Shown: piece by piece, positions 1 through 11,727 of the stretch | Numbering within the stretch: the first letter of the stretch is position 1 | Layout: every line of letters starts with the position of its first letter | Origin: Selaginella moellendorffii | Taxonomy: Eukaryota > Streptophyta > Lycopodiopsida > Selaginellales > Selaginellaceae | DNA: 64,000 nt | Reading direction: 5' to 3' | Assembly: GCF_000143415.4 (NCBI RefSeq) | Contig: NW_003314278.1 | Location: forward strand, 2,063,151 to 2,127,150 | The notes under the pieces: model-generated | What the model saw: the letters and a program-made list of their open reading frames with translations, nothing else | Database searches by the model: none | Told to the model about the DNA's origin: nothing | Program-made: the position numbers and the translations under genes

Positions 1-293
1 TCCGAGATGGAGTCCGAGATGGACCCGAGATGGACCCGAAATGGAGTCCGAGATGGAGTCCGAGATGGACCCGAGATGGAGTCCGAGATGGAGTCCGAGA
101 TGGACCCAAGATGGACCCGAGATGGAGTCCGAGATGGAGTCCGAAGTCGAGACCGAGACCGGGACCGAGACCGAGACCGAGACCGAGATCGGGATCGGGA
201 CCGAGACCGAGACCGAGCCCGAGCCCGAGCCCGAGCCCGAGTCCGAGTCCGAATCCAAATCTGAGTCCGAGTCCGAGTCCGAGTCCGGAGCCT
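1..293 (+). repeat. LTR minisatellite (GAGTCCGAGATG / GACCCGAGATG units)
   Basis: Tandem 12-bp and 11-bp units (ATGGAGTCCGAG, ATGGACCCGAG) grade into GACCGA hexamers and then GAGTCC hexamers before the unique part of the LTR at about 294. The strand is strongly purine-biased. Mixed 11- and 12-mers rotate the frame between ESEM, SPRW and VRDG peptides, which argues against coding. Confidence 0.9.
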
Positions 294-1291
294 GAGAGGG
301 TGAAAGCCCAAAGCGTTTGTCTCCCAGACCCTGGGGGGTTTGGTGAGCTCCAAAAGTATAGTAGGGGGAGGACTGCAGTGGAGCCAGTTTGGCCAGGAAA
401 GGCCAGTTTGGCCCAGGAAGGCTAGACCCAGTGTTGGGTGATGAACTGACCACTGGGAAGTCCAAGACTAGAGTGAATACGGACCGACAAGCGGGGTAGC
501 TTGGTGAAGTGTTCAAGAGCCGACTCTAGTTCCCCCGGGAGATCGACTGGCCGATGCTCCCAGTCCAAGTGTGGGTGGCACTACCTACTTGGATACCAGG
601 CGTGGCTCAACGGAACCTCGCTCTAAGCCCATGGCTAGAGCACCTAAAGGCGATAGGTGGGGAGAGTACCCAAGTGGCTCGCGTAAGGCCACGGTGTTCC
701 GAAATGTCGTCCCAAAGGCCCAGACTGTGGAAAGGAAGAGGAGCAGTCCTCTGGGGTAGTGACCAAGGACACAGTCGTGTGGTGAGGAAGTCCCAGAGGA
801 CCGTGGGACTTAGTGGTTGGGCCTGTGGGCCTCGATCCAGTGGCAGTGTTGGCAAACACGGCCAGGGGCAGAAAGGGACTTGGTAGGAATTGACAAAGGG
901 ACTTTGGGGAAGGCGATTCCCTAGGTCTGTGGGCATCCTAAGGATGCTAAGGAGTGGATCTAGGATGACCCCTCGTAGACAGATGGCCCAGTCTTGGAGA
1001 GACGGGATGGTGATGCAAGTGGTATTGGACCATTTGCGCAGCAAAGGTGAATGGGCATGGCCTTAGCGTAACGGGCCGAGATGTCAATGGTACCTTTGGG
1101 TGTTGGTCATGGGATCGGACACGTGGAGCACTTGGACCAAGTGCAAAGGTTGAGTGGCATGGATGCCATTCTCGGGGCTAGCAAGCCCCAAGTCCTGAAT
1201 GGGACTTATGGAGGTTGTGAATGAGACTCCTCCAAGTGGTCGGAGGTGTGGTTAAGTGACTAAAGTAGAATGGAAAAATTAGTCGCTTACA
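1..1291 (+). mobile_element. LARD-0 5' LTR, left end outside the window
   Basis: Same sequence as the LTRs at 3113-4803, 26016-27745 and 31145-32754, beginning inside the minisatellite part and ending with the diagnostic TTAGTCGCTTACA at 1291. LTRs of this family run from TGTGAGACACAAAATCCC to CGCTTACA, i.e. TG...CA. The sequence that follows is internal LARD sequence, so this is the upstream LTR of an element whose other LTR is at 3113-4803. No protein is encoded; open frames here are by-products of the repeat. Confidence 0.85.
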
Positions 1292-3112
1292 CCAAGCGAG
1301 ATTGGCACGTCGGGGGAACAAATACCCTAGTTGAAGGTGATAACTTCAAAAAGGGTGGGCCATGGGGCCGAGCATGGAGGAGTCCATGCATGATCACAGA
1401 CATGTCAAGTGAGAGGACTTGGTAGTGTGGAGGAACTAGGTTCCTAAGCTGTGATCTGTAGCGCGCTTTAAAAATAAGTTGGTGCACCGGCGTGGGGAGT
1501 CACGCCAAGCATCTTGTATGATGCCGTCCGTAGATGCATATACGGAGGTTGGGTTTGAGTCCCGACCCTCTAGTGCTTGGGTTCGAGTCCCAAATCACTA
1601 GGTCGTGGTGATGGTTTGGAATATGAGGACACTCATATTTTGGTGGTCATGGACTCTCAGTGGGGAGACTGGTTTGGGCACACCACTAAGCGAGGGATGC
1701 CTCGGAGTCGTGATGCACGGTTAGATTGCTTAGTGTGAAAGCTCGGCATATCTAACTTGAATGCTTTGGTGCAAGTGGCACCAAGGACGTGGTGAGTGAG
1801 ATGGGGACACCTAATCTCAGTTGCTATGGACCCTTGGCCGGAAGGGCTGGCTTGGGCGCACCGCCAAGTGTGGGGGATGCCCCCGGGGTTGTAGTTAACA
1901 AGTTAAAGGTCTGGAAGACCTAGTACCTATTGGCAAACCTGTTAAGGTGCCGAGGTGAGATCACTAGGTGATCTTGTGGCTAAATAAGGACAAGGTCCTT
2001 GTTTGGGTTAAGGAATAAGGTTCCTAGTTCAAAGTGTTGATTTGAACTATTGATGATGGTGTGGCTTGGTCAAGGTGACCAAGTGGGAAAAGCACCTTAG
2101 GGAAATGAGCTATGTCATTGCGATGGCATAGTGTGTCCAAGGAAAGTAGTCTCTAAAGAGACCCATGAGAGGGTCACAAAGTTGGGCTGAGGATAGAGCC
2201 CACAGCAGAAGATGCTAAAAGAGACTTACTAGGGGTGAACACCCTAGTCTTGGCAAAGCAGAGCCTTTGCTATGGAATCAAAAGAATACCTCAAGGAGGG
2301 AGGTAGAGATTCGATGTTGCTTGGTGCAACAATTAACGGATAGGAGCAAAAGATGAGTGGCCAAGATAGGGCCGTGGAATCCCTGGGAAGGAATCCAAGT
2401 GACAAAGTTAGGCGAGGAACACTGATGTGTTGGACGCTAACAAATTGCGGGAAAGGAAGTGTGTTTCCAAGGATGGATTCCGAATTGCTCCGATTTGGCG
2501 AAAGTGGAAGCTCCAAGGGAGGGAGCGGTGAGGTAGCCAAATGATAGGGCGATGGACAACCCTAGCACAAAGTGTGATAAATGGAACTTAGTGCCCAAGG
2601 TGGCACGAAATAGAAGAGAGGATGATGGTGCCCTCAAGTAATGAACTTTCTAGGATAGGGAAGTGGAGTTGCACAATCTGTGCAATGCAAGGTGTTGGAG
2701 ACACCTAGGGAATTGATTTCCAAAAGTCAAAAGAGTAAAAATTCCAAGGTGCAAACATTTAATAGATGGAAATTGAGACTACTCAAGAAGGAGTAGTGGG
2801 ATTGACTTAGAGAAGGGTCTCTAAGAGGTTTAGCGAGAACTAAACCAATAAAAGGAGAGAACCACTACATGTGGTCCAATCAGTCTCTAAGTTGGAGAGG
2901 CTACCCTCCTTAGAGGAAAGGCAAGGCATGGTGAGCCTTGGGTGTCAAACCATTGAGGCATATGCAAAAGGCATGGTGAGCCTTCAATGTCAAACCATTG
3001 ACAAATATTGGCTAGGTGCCAAGGATGGAAATGGTAACACATGCGAGTGTTACTTTACAAAATGGTTTACCGTTCGATGAGGACATCGAACTTCGTCTAT
3101 GGGTGGTGGAGT
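1292..3112 (+). mobile_element. LARD-0 internal region (non-coding, 5' part deleted)
   Basis: Aligns by eye with 29376-31144 of LARD-B. The primer-binding site and about 1.6 kb of the proximal internal region are missing, since the LTR end at 1291 is joined directly to CCAAGCGAGATTGGC. It ends in the polypurine tract GGGTGGTGGAG just before the next LTR. No gag or pol motif is visible in any frame. Confidence 0.75.
1480..1600 (+). other. Conserved multi-hairpin module of the LARD internal region
   Basis: Five successive stem-loops can be drawn: GGCGTG/CACGCC (1489-1506), GCATC/GATGC (1509-1524), CCGTA/TACGG (1528-1545), GGTTGGG/CCCGACC (1547-1567) and TTGGG/CCCAA with loop TTCGAGT (1577-1593). 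The last two resemble tRNA T-arms, and GGTTCGAGTCC fits a pol III B-box. The same module occurs at 29565-29695 and 38055-38180, and on the minus strand of the chromovirus near 19750-19900. The third stem changes on both sides in the 29.6-kb copy (CCATA/TATGG), which supports a selected RNA structure. Its role (packaging, dimerisation or a tRNA-derived relic) is inference. Confidence 0.55.
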
Positions 3113-4803
3113 TGTGAGACACAAAATCCCTAGGCCCCAAAGTGGAGCCGGAAAGGGTGCCACGTGGTAGTGGCTGAAGCGAGAGCCAAACGAGCGTAAC
3201 ACGTTTGGACCAAAAGCTCCGACTTGAAAAGTCAAGAGCGGGAGTGGAACTCCCAAAGAAGTGCTCGAGGAACGAGCACGAAGCGAGCAAAAAGCGAGGC
3301 TCCAAAAACGGACCCAAAAGGACCAACACATGACACATGGAAGTGTCCGAAATGGACTTGAGTTGGAGTCCGAAGTGGAGTCCGAGATGGACTCGAGTTG
3401 GAGTCCGAAGTGGAGTCCGAGATGGACCCGAGTTGGAGTCCAAAGTGGAGTCCGAGATGGACCCGAGTTGGAGTCCAAAGTGGAGTCCGAGATGAACTCG
3501 AGTTGGAGTCCGAAGTGGAGTCCGAGATGGACCCGAGTTGGAGTCCGAGGTGGACCCGAGATGGACCCGAAATGGAGTCCGAGATGGAGTCCGAGATGGA
3601 CCCGAGATGGAGTCCGAGATGGACCCGAGATGGAGTCCGAGATGGAGTCCGAGATGGAGTCCGAAGTCGAGACCGAGACCGGGACCGAGACCGAGACCGA
3701 GACCGAGATCAGGACCAAGAACGAGACCGAGGCCGAGGCCGAGACCGAGCCCAAGCCCGAGTCCAAGTCCAAATCCGAGTCCGAGTCCGAGTCCGAGTTC
3801 GAGCCTGAGAGGGTGAAAGCCCAAAGCGTTCGTCTCCCAGACCCTGGGGGGTTTGGTGAGCTCCAAAAGTATAGTAGGGGGAGGACTGCAGTGGAGCCAG
3901 TTTGGCCAGGAAAGGCCAGTTTGGCCCAGGATGGCCGGACCCAGTGTTGGGTGATGAGCTGCCCACTGGGAAGTCCAAGACTAGAGTGAACACGGACCGA
4001 CAAGCGGGGTAGCTTGGTGAAGTGTTCAAGAGCCGGCTCTAGTTCCCCCGGGAGATCGACTGGCCGATGCTCCCAGTCCAAGTGTGGGTGGCACTACCTA
4101 CTTGGATACCTGGTGTGGCTCAACGGAACCCGCTCTAAGCCCATGGCTAGAGCACCCAAGGGCAGAAGGCGAGGAGAGTACCCAGGCGGCTCGCGTAAGG
4201 CCACGGTGTTCCGAAATGTTGTACCAAAGGCCCAGACTGTGAAAAGGAAGAGGAGCAGTCCTCTGGGGTAGTGACCAAGGACACAGTCGTGTGGTGAGGA
4301 AGTCCCAGAGGACCGGGGGACTTAGTGGTCGGGCCTGTGGGTCTCGATCCAGTGGCAGTGTTGGCAAACACGGCCAGGGGCAGAAAGGGACTTAGTGGGG
4401 ACTGACAGAGGGATATTGGGGAAGGCTATTCCCCTTGTCGGTGGGCATCCTAAGGATGCTAAGGAGTGGATCTGAGATGACCACTCACGAATGGTTTGCC
4501 TAGTCTTGGAGAGCCAAGACGGTGATGCAAGTGGTATTGGACTACCAGTGTGGCAAAGGTGATTAGGCATGGCCTTAGCGTAACGGGCTGCTATGTCGGT
4601 GGTACCTTTGAGTGTCGGTCATGGGATCAGACACGTGGAGCACTTGGACCAAGTGCAAATGTTGAGTGGCATGGATGCCATTCTCGGGGCTAGCAAGTCC
4701 CAAGTCCTGGATTGGACTTATGGAGGTTGTGAATGAGACTCCTCCAAGTGGTCAGAGGTGTGGTTAAGTGACTAAAGTAGAATGGAAAATTTAGTCGCTT
4801 ACA
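3113..4803 (+). mobile_element. LARD-0 3' LTR, complete
   Basis: Starts TGTGAGACACAAAATCCC after the polypurine tract GGGTGGTGGAGT and ends AGTCGCTTACA (1691 bp). It contains two G-box cores near 3158 and a minisatellite at 3352-3806. The following five bases are TAATT, which predicts TAATT just left of the missing 5' LTR start outside the window. Confidence 0.88.
3352..3806 (+). repeat. LTR minisatellite
   Basis: Same 11/12-bp GAGTCCGAGATG-type units followed by GACCGA and GAGTCC hexamers as at 1-293. This copy has many GAGTTGGAGTCCGAAGTGG variant units at its left end. The array length differs from LTR to LTR, which accounts for most of the LTR length variation. Confidence 0.9.
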
Positions 4804-5043
4804 TAATTCTGATAACTCAAAGTGTAACCTTGAGTTGCTAATATGCCTTACTCATGAGCCCAAGTGCAAACTCATGCAAACGGAATATCTCAATCCATCT
4901 AATAAACCCAAGCGCAAGCTTGCACAATATGGTATAAAAGGTAACCAAAATCCATACCCAAGGAACGAATGCAAAGTCTTAGCACCCAAACATGTACCCA
5001 CTTGGATTATCTTTTTCATCTCTGAGTATGCAACTATAAGTGG
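4804..5043. other. Unassigned flank of LARD-0
   Basis: Begins TAATTCT (probable target-site duplication) and continues with AT-richer sequence that matches nothing else in the window. I see no gene or RNA in it. Confidence 0.5.
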
Positions 5044-5690
5044 CTATGGAGTCCAAGATGAAGTCCAAGATGGACCCGAGATGGACCCGAGATGGAGTTT
5101 GAGATGGACCCGAGATGAATTCTGAGATGGAGTTCAAAATGGACCCAAGATGGAGTACGAGATGGAGTCCGAGATGGAGTCTGAGATGGAGTCTAAGATA
5201 GACCCAAGATGGAGTCCGAGATGGAATCGAGATCGATATTGAGACCGAGACTGTAACCAAGACCGAGTTTGAGTTTGAAACCACCAATATGGCAAAGGTG
5301 AATGGGCATGGCCTTAGAGTAATAGGCTGATATGTCAGTGGTGCCTTTGGGTGTTAGCCATGGGATCGAATACATGGAGCATTTAGACCAAGTGTAAAGG
5401 TTGAGTGATAGGGATACCATTTTTGGGGCTAGCAAGCCCCAAGTCTAGAATAGGGATTTGAACTATTGATAATGGTATGGCTTGGTCAAGGTGACCAAGT
5501 GGAAAGGACACTTAAAGGGAAATTAATTATGCCAATACTATGGTATAGTGAATCCAAGAAAGTAGCCTTTAGAAAAGACCCATGGGAGGGTTGCAAAGTT
5601 GGGCCATCAATAGAGCCCGTAATAGAAAATGTTAAAAAGACTTACTAAGGGTGAGCACCCTCTGGTAAAATAGAGCCTTTTGGTTCCATG
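5044..5690 (+). mobile_element. Degenerate LARD fragment
   Basis: 5044-5244 is a decayed copy of the LTR minisatellite and 5280-5455 matches the distal LTR (GGCATGGCCTTAGAGTAATA...GGGGCTAGCAAGCCCC). From 5456 the sequence jumps to internal LARD sequence (GATTTGAACTATTGATAATGG, compare about 30125). The direct LTR-to-internal jump shows an internal deletion. It is older than the other copies by its divergence. Confidence 0.7.
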
Positions 5691-5724
5691 GCAAATGCTC
5701 TATTCCAGAATAAGGACTGAAAGT

Positions 5725-5795
5725 GAGGTCACTTAGCCCAGTACTATTCAACCCAAGGACATTTAACCCTAAATATCCCAAGACTCTTAATTGAT
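5725..5795 (-). repeat. 5S-rRNA-like fragment, weak
   Basis: The plus strand begins GAGGTCACTTAGCCCAGTAC, resembling the reverse complement of the 3' end of plant 5S rRNA (GAGGTCACCCATCCTAGTAC). A related copy lies at 10000-10075 in the same orientation. Similarity is convincing only over about 45 bp. It may be a relic of a Cassandra-type element (LTR elements carrying 5S sequence) or a chance match. Confidence 0.3.
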
Positions 5796-5941
5796 TGGAA
5801 AAAAGGGTGCACTCTTATTCATAGGCCATTTCCCTTTATATTTGAAATTTATAGATTTTTTCTCAAGTTGTTCTCTTTGGTTGCTTACAGTAACAAAATT
5901 AGTTGCCCAATCTCATTGGATAGTACTCATTGAGACGTATT

Positions 5942-6400
5942 CTTTGATACCAAATGTAGCGCACGTGGTTTTCACCCTTTATCCTATGGTGATTTACCAT
6001 AGGATAATCATAAAGTGGAACCTAAACCCTCCATATGCTATGTGTCATATGCCATGCCACATGGTGCGGAACCTGAGTTTCAGAACCTTAGGCCACTGAA
6101 CGAAAGAATGGAGGCAAACTCCTAAGCATGGAGCCAAGGAGCAAAGGCACTAGAGCATGGAATAACCCCCAAGCGTATAGTCCAAAGAGCAAAATGACAA
6201 GAGTATGGAGTGATTTAGAATAGTTCTAGAGCATCTAACATCCTAATGTTAGGACCAGCACGCAATATAGAGCTAAATGGAGTTTGGCGTTATTTTAGCA
6301 TATTGGTAGTCTAATGCAAGGATATGGGTACTCCACCAGCTAGCATAATGTGGAACTTGGGCTTAGACTTAAGCCAAATGCAGAACAAGGAACTCAAACT
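5942..6400 (-). mobile_element. Family C LTR, 3' part, with primer-binding site
   Basis: On the minus strand this is an LTR end (...CGTGCGCTACA at 5955) followed by TTTGGTATCAAAG at 5942-5954, a match to the initiator-Met tRNA primer-site consensus TGGTATCAGAGC. The LTR matches the reverse complement of 9500-9953 and fades out near 6400, so the 5' part is lost. It includes a 12-bp perfect inverted repeat, TTATCCTATGGT/ACCATAGGATAA, at 5979-6007. Confidence 0.65.
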
Positions 6401-8399
6401 TGCCACTCAATTTGTTTGAATGTCAACACAGTTGCTAACAAGCAAATGCAAGAATGTTAATAACATAACACTACAGCCTAAGCATCAATATTATTTGCAT
6501 TGAGATTAATGAAACTTAATATCAATCTTAAGGAGAGACATCTCATTTCATTTGAATCTCAATATCAACAATGTCAACGACAAGGCACCACTTCAATGCC
6601 ATCAACACTAGAACAAAGCTAAAAGATTGTAAGAGTGAATCACTACTCAAAACTTTTTAGCAACCAAGCTAACCAAAGTCAAAGATACTTTAATCAGTAT
6701 CTGAGACTAGATCTTTCAACAATACTCAGCTATAGATAACACATCATTAAAGAGTGATTCACCACATCCAAGACTTAATGAAATCTAACACTACGAATTA
6801 AACGTAACCAAATGATATCGATAGAGCTAGAATCGATATACCAACATGGAAAAATAATGACACGATCCTCTGCAACACCATCCGGTAAAGCAAATTCATC
6901 ACTGCTAAATCATCATCAAGTGAAGCAAGTGTCAAACAGTCCTCGACAAAGTCTGTAAGCAACTACTAGTTGCAAAGCAACCAGCAATCATTCTTCAACT
7001 TGCCTTCACAAGACTCAAACACTAAGCTCATGCCATTGAGTCATATACTTATCCAACATAAACATAATATCCTAAGTATGAGATAAAGGTTTATGGTCAA
7101 GTATAAACTAAACGACTATTCGAATCCAACTCAATTGCAATAAGCTCATTAATACGTTTAGCCAACAGCTCTGAGCATGCTTTGAAGAGGCTAGCTATGT
7201 ATGATCAACACTTAGCCGAAACTAAAGTGAAGACCATAAGATGGACTCATATCGGTACACAACCTCCTTATAGACAAAACTATAGTACGGGTACCAATAT
7301 TTTAACCTCAACCAACTAAGCTGGATATCACCATCCTCAACCAAGGTGCAAGGCCACCAAGACCAAGTTAATATCAGTGAGAGCTCACTACTCTCATAGA
7401 ATCTTAATAAAATGCAAGGTGCAACCTACCACCTAGCACAATGCTAAAAGAAAGGCATAAAGGTCACCTTTCTAGAAAAGTGCAATGGCCACTTTTCTAC
7501 ACTAACTCTAGACTCTATCCAACTCAATTGCTTTAGCTCTAAAAGTTAGCATCCTTTTTGGGTCATATCATACAAACTATTACTAAGGTTTAAGCCAACC
7601 AAAGTCAACTCCAACCCCTTCACTAGTTTATATTGACTTATGAAAATGGAATGGTTTTCGAGCAAAGTGATCAATACATCAGCCATTGAAAAAGTCTAAA
7701 AAAATTTGTAGAAATTTTTCCATCCTAGAGAAAGAATGTCTCTTAGTTTAAGAAATCAAACTTTCAAGACTCAACTAACTTCCTCCTACCAACAACTTCA
7801 CAAAGGTTTATTTCAACACAAATTCTCGAGACCTATAGTATGCTTAAGTGTCGAATATCATACCCATAATTCCGATATCCAACACCAACATCCGCAATAT
7901 ACAAAAAAAACATCCAAGATTCGATCATGAAGACCATATCTCTAGATATCCAAATTGCATTAACACTCTTCATCAACCACCTTTAAGATCCAATGTGAAG
8001 CCAAAACACTAACAAAGAAAATGACATAGAAAATCAAGATCCAAGGAAAATTCCTCATCACTAGAAATAACAATGCCACTTTCACTAACACAAGTGCTAG
8101 TGATGTCAATGCCCCAACTACACATTTTCTCCATCCAACAATTTACTCCAAGTGCTAACGGATCAACTAACGAGCTATAGCAAATGAATGCTAGAACCCT
8201 TTTCCAACACTTTAATGGACAAACTTAGGGAAACAAGGTACCAACTTAAGCTTAGCATAATGGATCACCATCGAGAATCTAGTTAAAGCTACTATAATGG
8301 TACTTCGTGCAAGTAGACTAGTTTCACTATCAACCACTTTGGGGTTGATCATTGCTTAACCAAGCAACTTCATATACACATTGCTCATTATCACATGGA
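6401..8399. other. No gene recognised
   Basis: A-rich plus strand with many CAACACTA-like words but no long open frame, no retroelement protein motif and no tandem repeat. The 64-codon open frame at 7736-7930 has no recognisable features. It may be diverged internal sequence of family C, but I cannot support that. Confidence 0.4.
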
Positions 8400-8936
8400 T
8401 ATGATATAAGTATTGGGCCAGTATAAGCAAATTGGCTTCGGCACTTCGTGTGCATGGTGAAATCTCTAGTCATGGGGTAGCTATTGTCTATTAGTCACAT
8501 AACCTGCCTCTCTATTGATGTTCTTTATTCCGTTAAAAGGGCATGACTATATAAACAACTCTAACTATCTGTTTACAGTAGTCTATCTAAACCTTACTGA
8601 TAGGTTTAGTTTCTTTGCTCAGGTTGGTTGGGGCCTCTGGCTTCTCTCTCCATGTCCTTGCGGGCAGGGGCGTATCACACTTTTGTAAGCTGGCTGACAC
8701 CCAGAGTAGCAAGGGTGGCTAACACCGTTAGTCATTTCCTTGTCAGCGACGGCCAGAAGGTGTCTGAGTTGGTAGCGCATCCGCGTTCAACAAAGAGGTT
8801 ACCCTAACTCATTTAAGTTGGTGTATTTCTCATATAGTATGAATACCATGAACTTTTTCTGGAGTTGCTTCCTTGGTGGTATTCTAGACTCAAGTATGCA
8901 TCGACGAGGATGTCAATCTTCCCTAGGGGGGGAGAG
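8400..8936 (+). mobile_element. Family C internal 3' end with polypurine tract
   Basis: Homologous to the reverse complement of 59131-59650. It ends GATGTCAATCTTCCC then AGGGGGGGAGAG at 8925-8936, a polypurine tract immediately before an LTR starting TGTC. The frame before the tract reads HRRGCQSSLGGE, compared with HRRGRRSSQGGE in the 59-kb copy. This resembles the C-terminal end of plant LTR-element polyproteins, but no upstream domains remain. Confidence 0.6.
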
Positions 8937-9953
8937 TGTCGCGAATGTGGCTTTGGGTATCGAAAGTTACCTATCAGCTAGTCCTTACAGACACTCTTTC
9001 CTTATTGCCATGACGGCAAGAGGTTAGTATTGCTAGTTCCCTTTATCAGCCCCTCTTGTTCAAGTGTTAGTAAACTGGGCTTAGCATCTATACTTGGCCA
9101 AATAAGCATAAGGAAGGAATTCCTAAGTGTCTATTTAGCTGACCATACTCGGCTCGGCTTGTTAGTTCTCTTTTGCTCTATCTTGCACTGGCTTGACAAG
9201 AACCCTCATGTATTGAAACTGGTCCCTCAATATCGTTAGATGATAACTTACTGTGTCTGCAAAACACCCTCGCTATCATGCCCTTTGTGTTAGTCTTATT
9301 TCGGTCCCAAATGCTATTTATGGAAAGTGTCTAGATTTGCTCATTTAGCATATCTATAGAATGTAGAAATCGGCCTAAACACAATGGTGTTCGTCCCATG
9401 TTCAAATTCACAATCTAGAGCCATTCCATGTATAGTAGGGATAGTGGGTAGGTTTGACATGGCCGACCAACTTGAGGCATAGTCTAGCTCCTGCTTGCAT
9501 GCCTGTCCTTGTTCTGTGTCTGGCTTGGGTCTAAGCCCAAGCTCCACACCATGCTAACTGATGGAGTACCCATGTCCTCATATTAGGCCACTGATATACT
9601 GAAATAGTGCTAGACTCCGTTTGGCTTCATTTTGCATGCTGATCCTGGCATTGAGATGCTAGTTGTTCTAGGACTGTTCCAAGTTGCTCCGTGCTCTTGT
9701 CCCTTCACTCCTTAGGGTGTACGCTGGGGAGTTGCTCTGTGGTTCGGTTCCATCACTCTTTAGCTCCATGCTTGGGGGTTTGGCACTATTCTTTCATTTA
9801 GAGGCCTAAGGCCCTGAACCTCAAATTCCACATCAGTATTCTATGGACACGTGGCATATAACACGTGGCACATAGAGGGTTTAGGTTCCGCTTCATGGTG
9901 TTATCCTATGGTAAATCACCATAGGATAAAAGGTAAAAACCACATGTGCTACA
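8937..9953 (+). mobile_element. Family C LTR, complete
   Basis: 1017 bp from TGTCGCGAATGTGG to CACATGTGCTACA, preceded by a polypurine tract and therefore a 3' LTR. It carries two CACGTGGC G-box/ABRE-like words at 9848-9855 and 9862-9869. A 12-bp perfect inverted repeat (9901-9929) lies close to the LTR end. TATAGTAGGGATAGTGGGTAGG near 9432 is shared with the other LTR families. No clear target duplication was found (GACCC follows). Confidence 0.7.
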
Positions 9954-9999
9954 GACCCCTATAATATTAAATATATGCTCCTAAATTTAAACTTTTCAA

Positions 10000-10075
10000 G
10001 AGGTCACCCAACCCAGTATTATTCAAACCCAAGAACCAAGTATCCCAAAACCCTTAATTGATTAGAAAAGGGGAG
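10000..10075 (-). repeat. 5S-rRNA-like fragment, second copy
   Basis: Plus strand GAGGTCACCCAACCCAGTAT matches the reverse complement of a 5S rRNA 3' end over about 17 bases with two differences, then drifts. Both copies end in a shared CTTAATTGATT(A/G)GAAAAG. See 5725-5795. Confidence 0.3.
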
Positions 10076-11291
10076 ATAAAAAGGTATATTAGGCATTTTA
10101 AAATTAAACTCTTAATGTGTTCATTAATTCTTACAAATCAAAGGGAGCTCTTCTATAAATTAGATGTAATAATCTTCAACTTGAGAAAACTCCCCATCAT
10201 CAACTTTGTCCTCCTTATTTGGAATATGATAAATTGAAAAATCTATTTTTACAAAGAAGTCAAAATGAAAGGATATTTCAATAGAAGAATGGGAATGTGA
10301 CAAATGATTGTTGTGCAGAGTTTGAGGTTAGCAAGAGAGCCTATATGTATTTTTCTTTTGAGCCATTCTTAAACCAAACACTACACTTTTAATATGTTAC
10401 TTTTTGTAATTATTTTATGGTGCAGAAATATTTTTAATATGTATATTGCAATAGGCACCCTAGAACAGGGTATGCTACATAAAATTAATATCATTTCATT
10501 ATAATTTCTTTTTTAAGGGACAATACTATAATATAGTAAAACAATTCTAGATTTTAAATTCCATTGTAGGGTGGCCTAAAAATCCCATATTTAGCATTAG
10601 CCAATATAATGTTTTCTAAGGAGATGTTTCTCATCATGAAGTGGTAGTGGGTATATGTTTGTAAGTTATTATTGAATCTATTGTATATCTATATATATAT
10701 ACACATTTTCTAAACAATTGCTAAAAACAAGTTTATAGCCATTTTTTTTGTCCATTAAATACTAAATATAATAGCATTTTATGCCTTCAAACTCTCCCAC
10801 CATATCAGGAGCAATATCTTGCAAAAATATGTAGCACTACTCTTGAAGTGCTAGAAGCAATCTTTCTTTAGTAATAATATCCAAGTAAATAGGGAGCTCT
10901 AGTTCAACTTCACTAGAGCCTATAACAAAAAGAAAATTTTTATATAGAGGTGAAGGTAGAATATAAGTAGAATTTGGGGATGAAGATGGAGATTGATATG
11001 AAATATTAGAGGATCAAGTATGAGTAGCAATGACTTTTCTTCAAGCCATTTTTATACTAAACTTTCCAACTTTCCAAATAACTTAAGGACAAAAATACTA
11101 CAATAACTATAACTTTTCTTAGTAGTTTATAAACTAATACTAGGAATGAGGTTTATTTATTATGACACTGATAATACTTAGATTCTTGAATGTTAGACTC
11201 AGAAATGGAACTTTAGAATAGAACTTCTAGAATTCTTTATTATTGTGTATATATATACTAAAATATTTATCATTATATTGAAAACCTACTC

Positions 11292-11295
<4 letters not shown>
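10076..11295. other. AT-rich, no gene seen
   Basis: AT-rich sequence with frequent stops in all frames. No RNA gene, repeat array or retroelement motif was recognised. Confidence 0.5.

Positions 11296-11354
<59 letters not shown>
11296..11354. repeat. (TA)n microsatellite
   Basis: About 29 uninterrupted TA dinucleotides after CCACTA. This is likely to be length-variable between individuals. Confidence 0.95.
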
Positions 11355-11357
<3 letters not shown>

Positions 11358-11727
11358 TTTTCTATACTTCTGCCAACTTTCTTGAGAAATAGATTATAGG
11401 TAAATATAGATCATGTTATAATGGTAGGGCATATAAATACACATGCATTTTCTCATGCAAGATTACTTTTCAATATTGAAAATATAGATGCACTTTGTTG
11501 TTATATTACTTTTAAGTCTTTTAAAAGACTTTTATTTCTATTATTATTATTCACAAATGACTCTTGAAAAGTTCTAGTAGGGATTCACTATGAAAATATA
11601 TCTTATTCTTATTATATAGAAGGATTGTGATATTGGCAAGCAAGTAGAGTTTTTAATATGAATTAATATATAAAATAAAAATACTATAGAAAGTTCTATG
11701 AAGTAGATTTAATGGTGTTTTCACCAT

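Noticed and set aside
3012-4081. Long open frames on both strands over the LTR minisatellites (for example 3012-3866, 3050-4081, 17221-18360, 33776-34885)
   Set aside because: They come from stop-free 11/12-bp and hexamer units, are open in several frames on both strands, change frame between copies and run through LTR ends.
8755-8815. Possible tRNA gene (TCTGAGTTGGTAGCGCATCCGC)
   Set aside because: Only a D-arm/A-box-like stretch is present; no acceptor stem, anticodon arm or B-box can be completed. The copy near 59300 (minus) has the same defects, so at most a tRNA-derived relic.
5955-9953. A 4-kb DNA transposon with 450-bp terminal inverted repeats at 5955 and 9953
   Set aside because: The outer ends carry LTR hallmarks (initiator-Met primer site at 5942-5954, polypurine tract at 8925-8936), so these are two LTRs in opposite orientation. 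No target duplication joins them.
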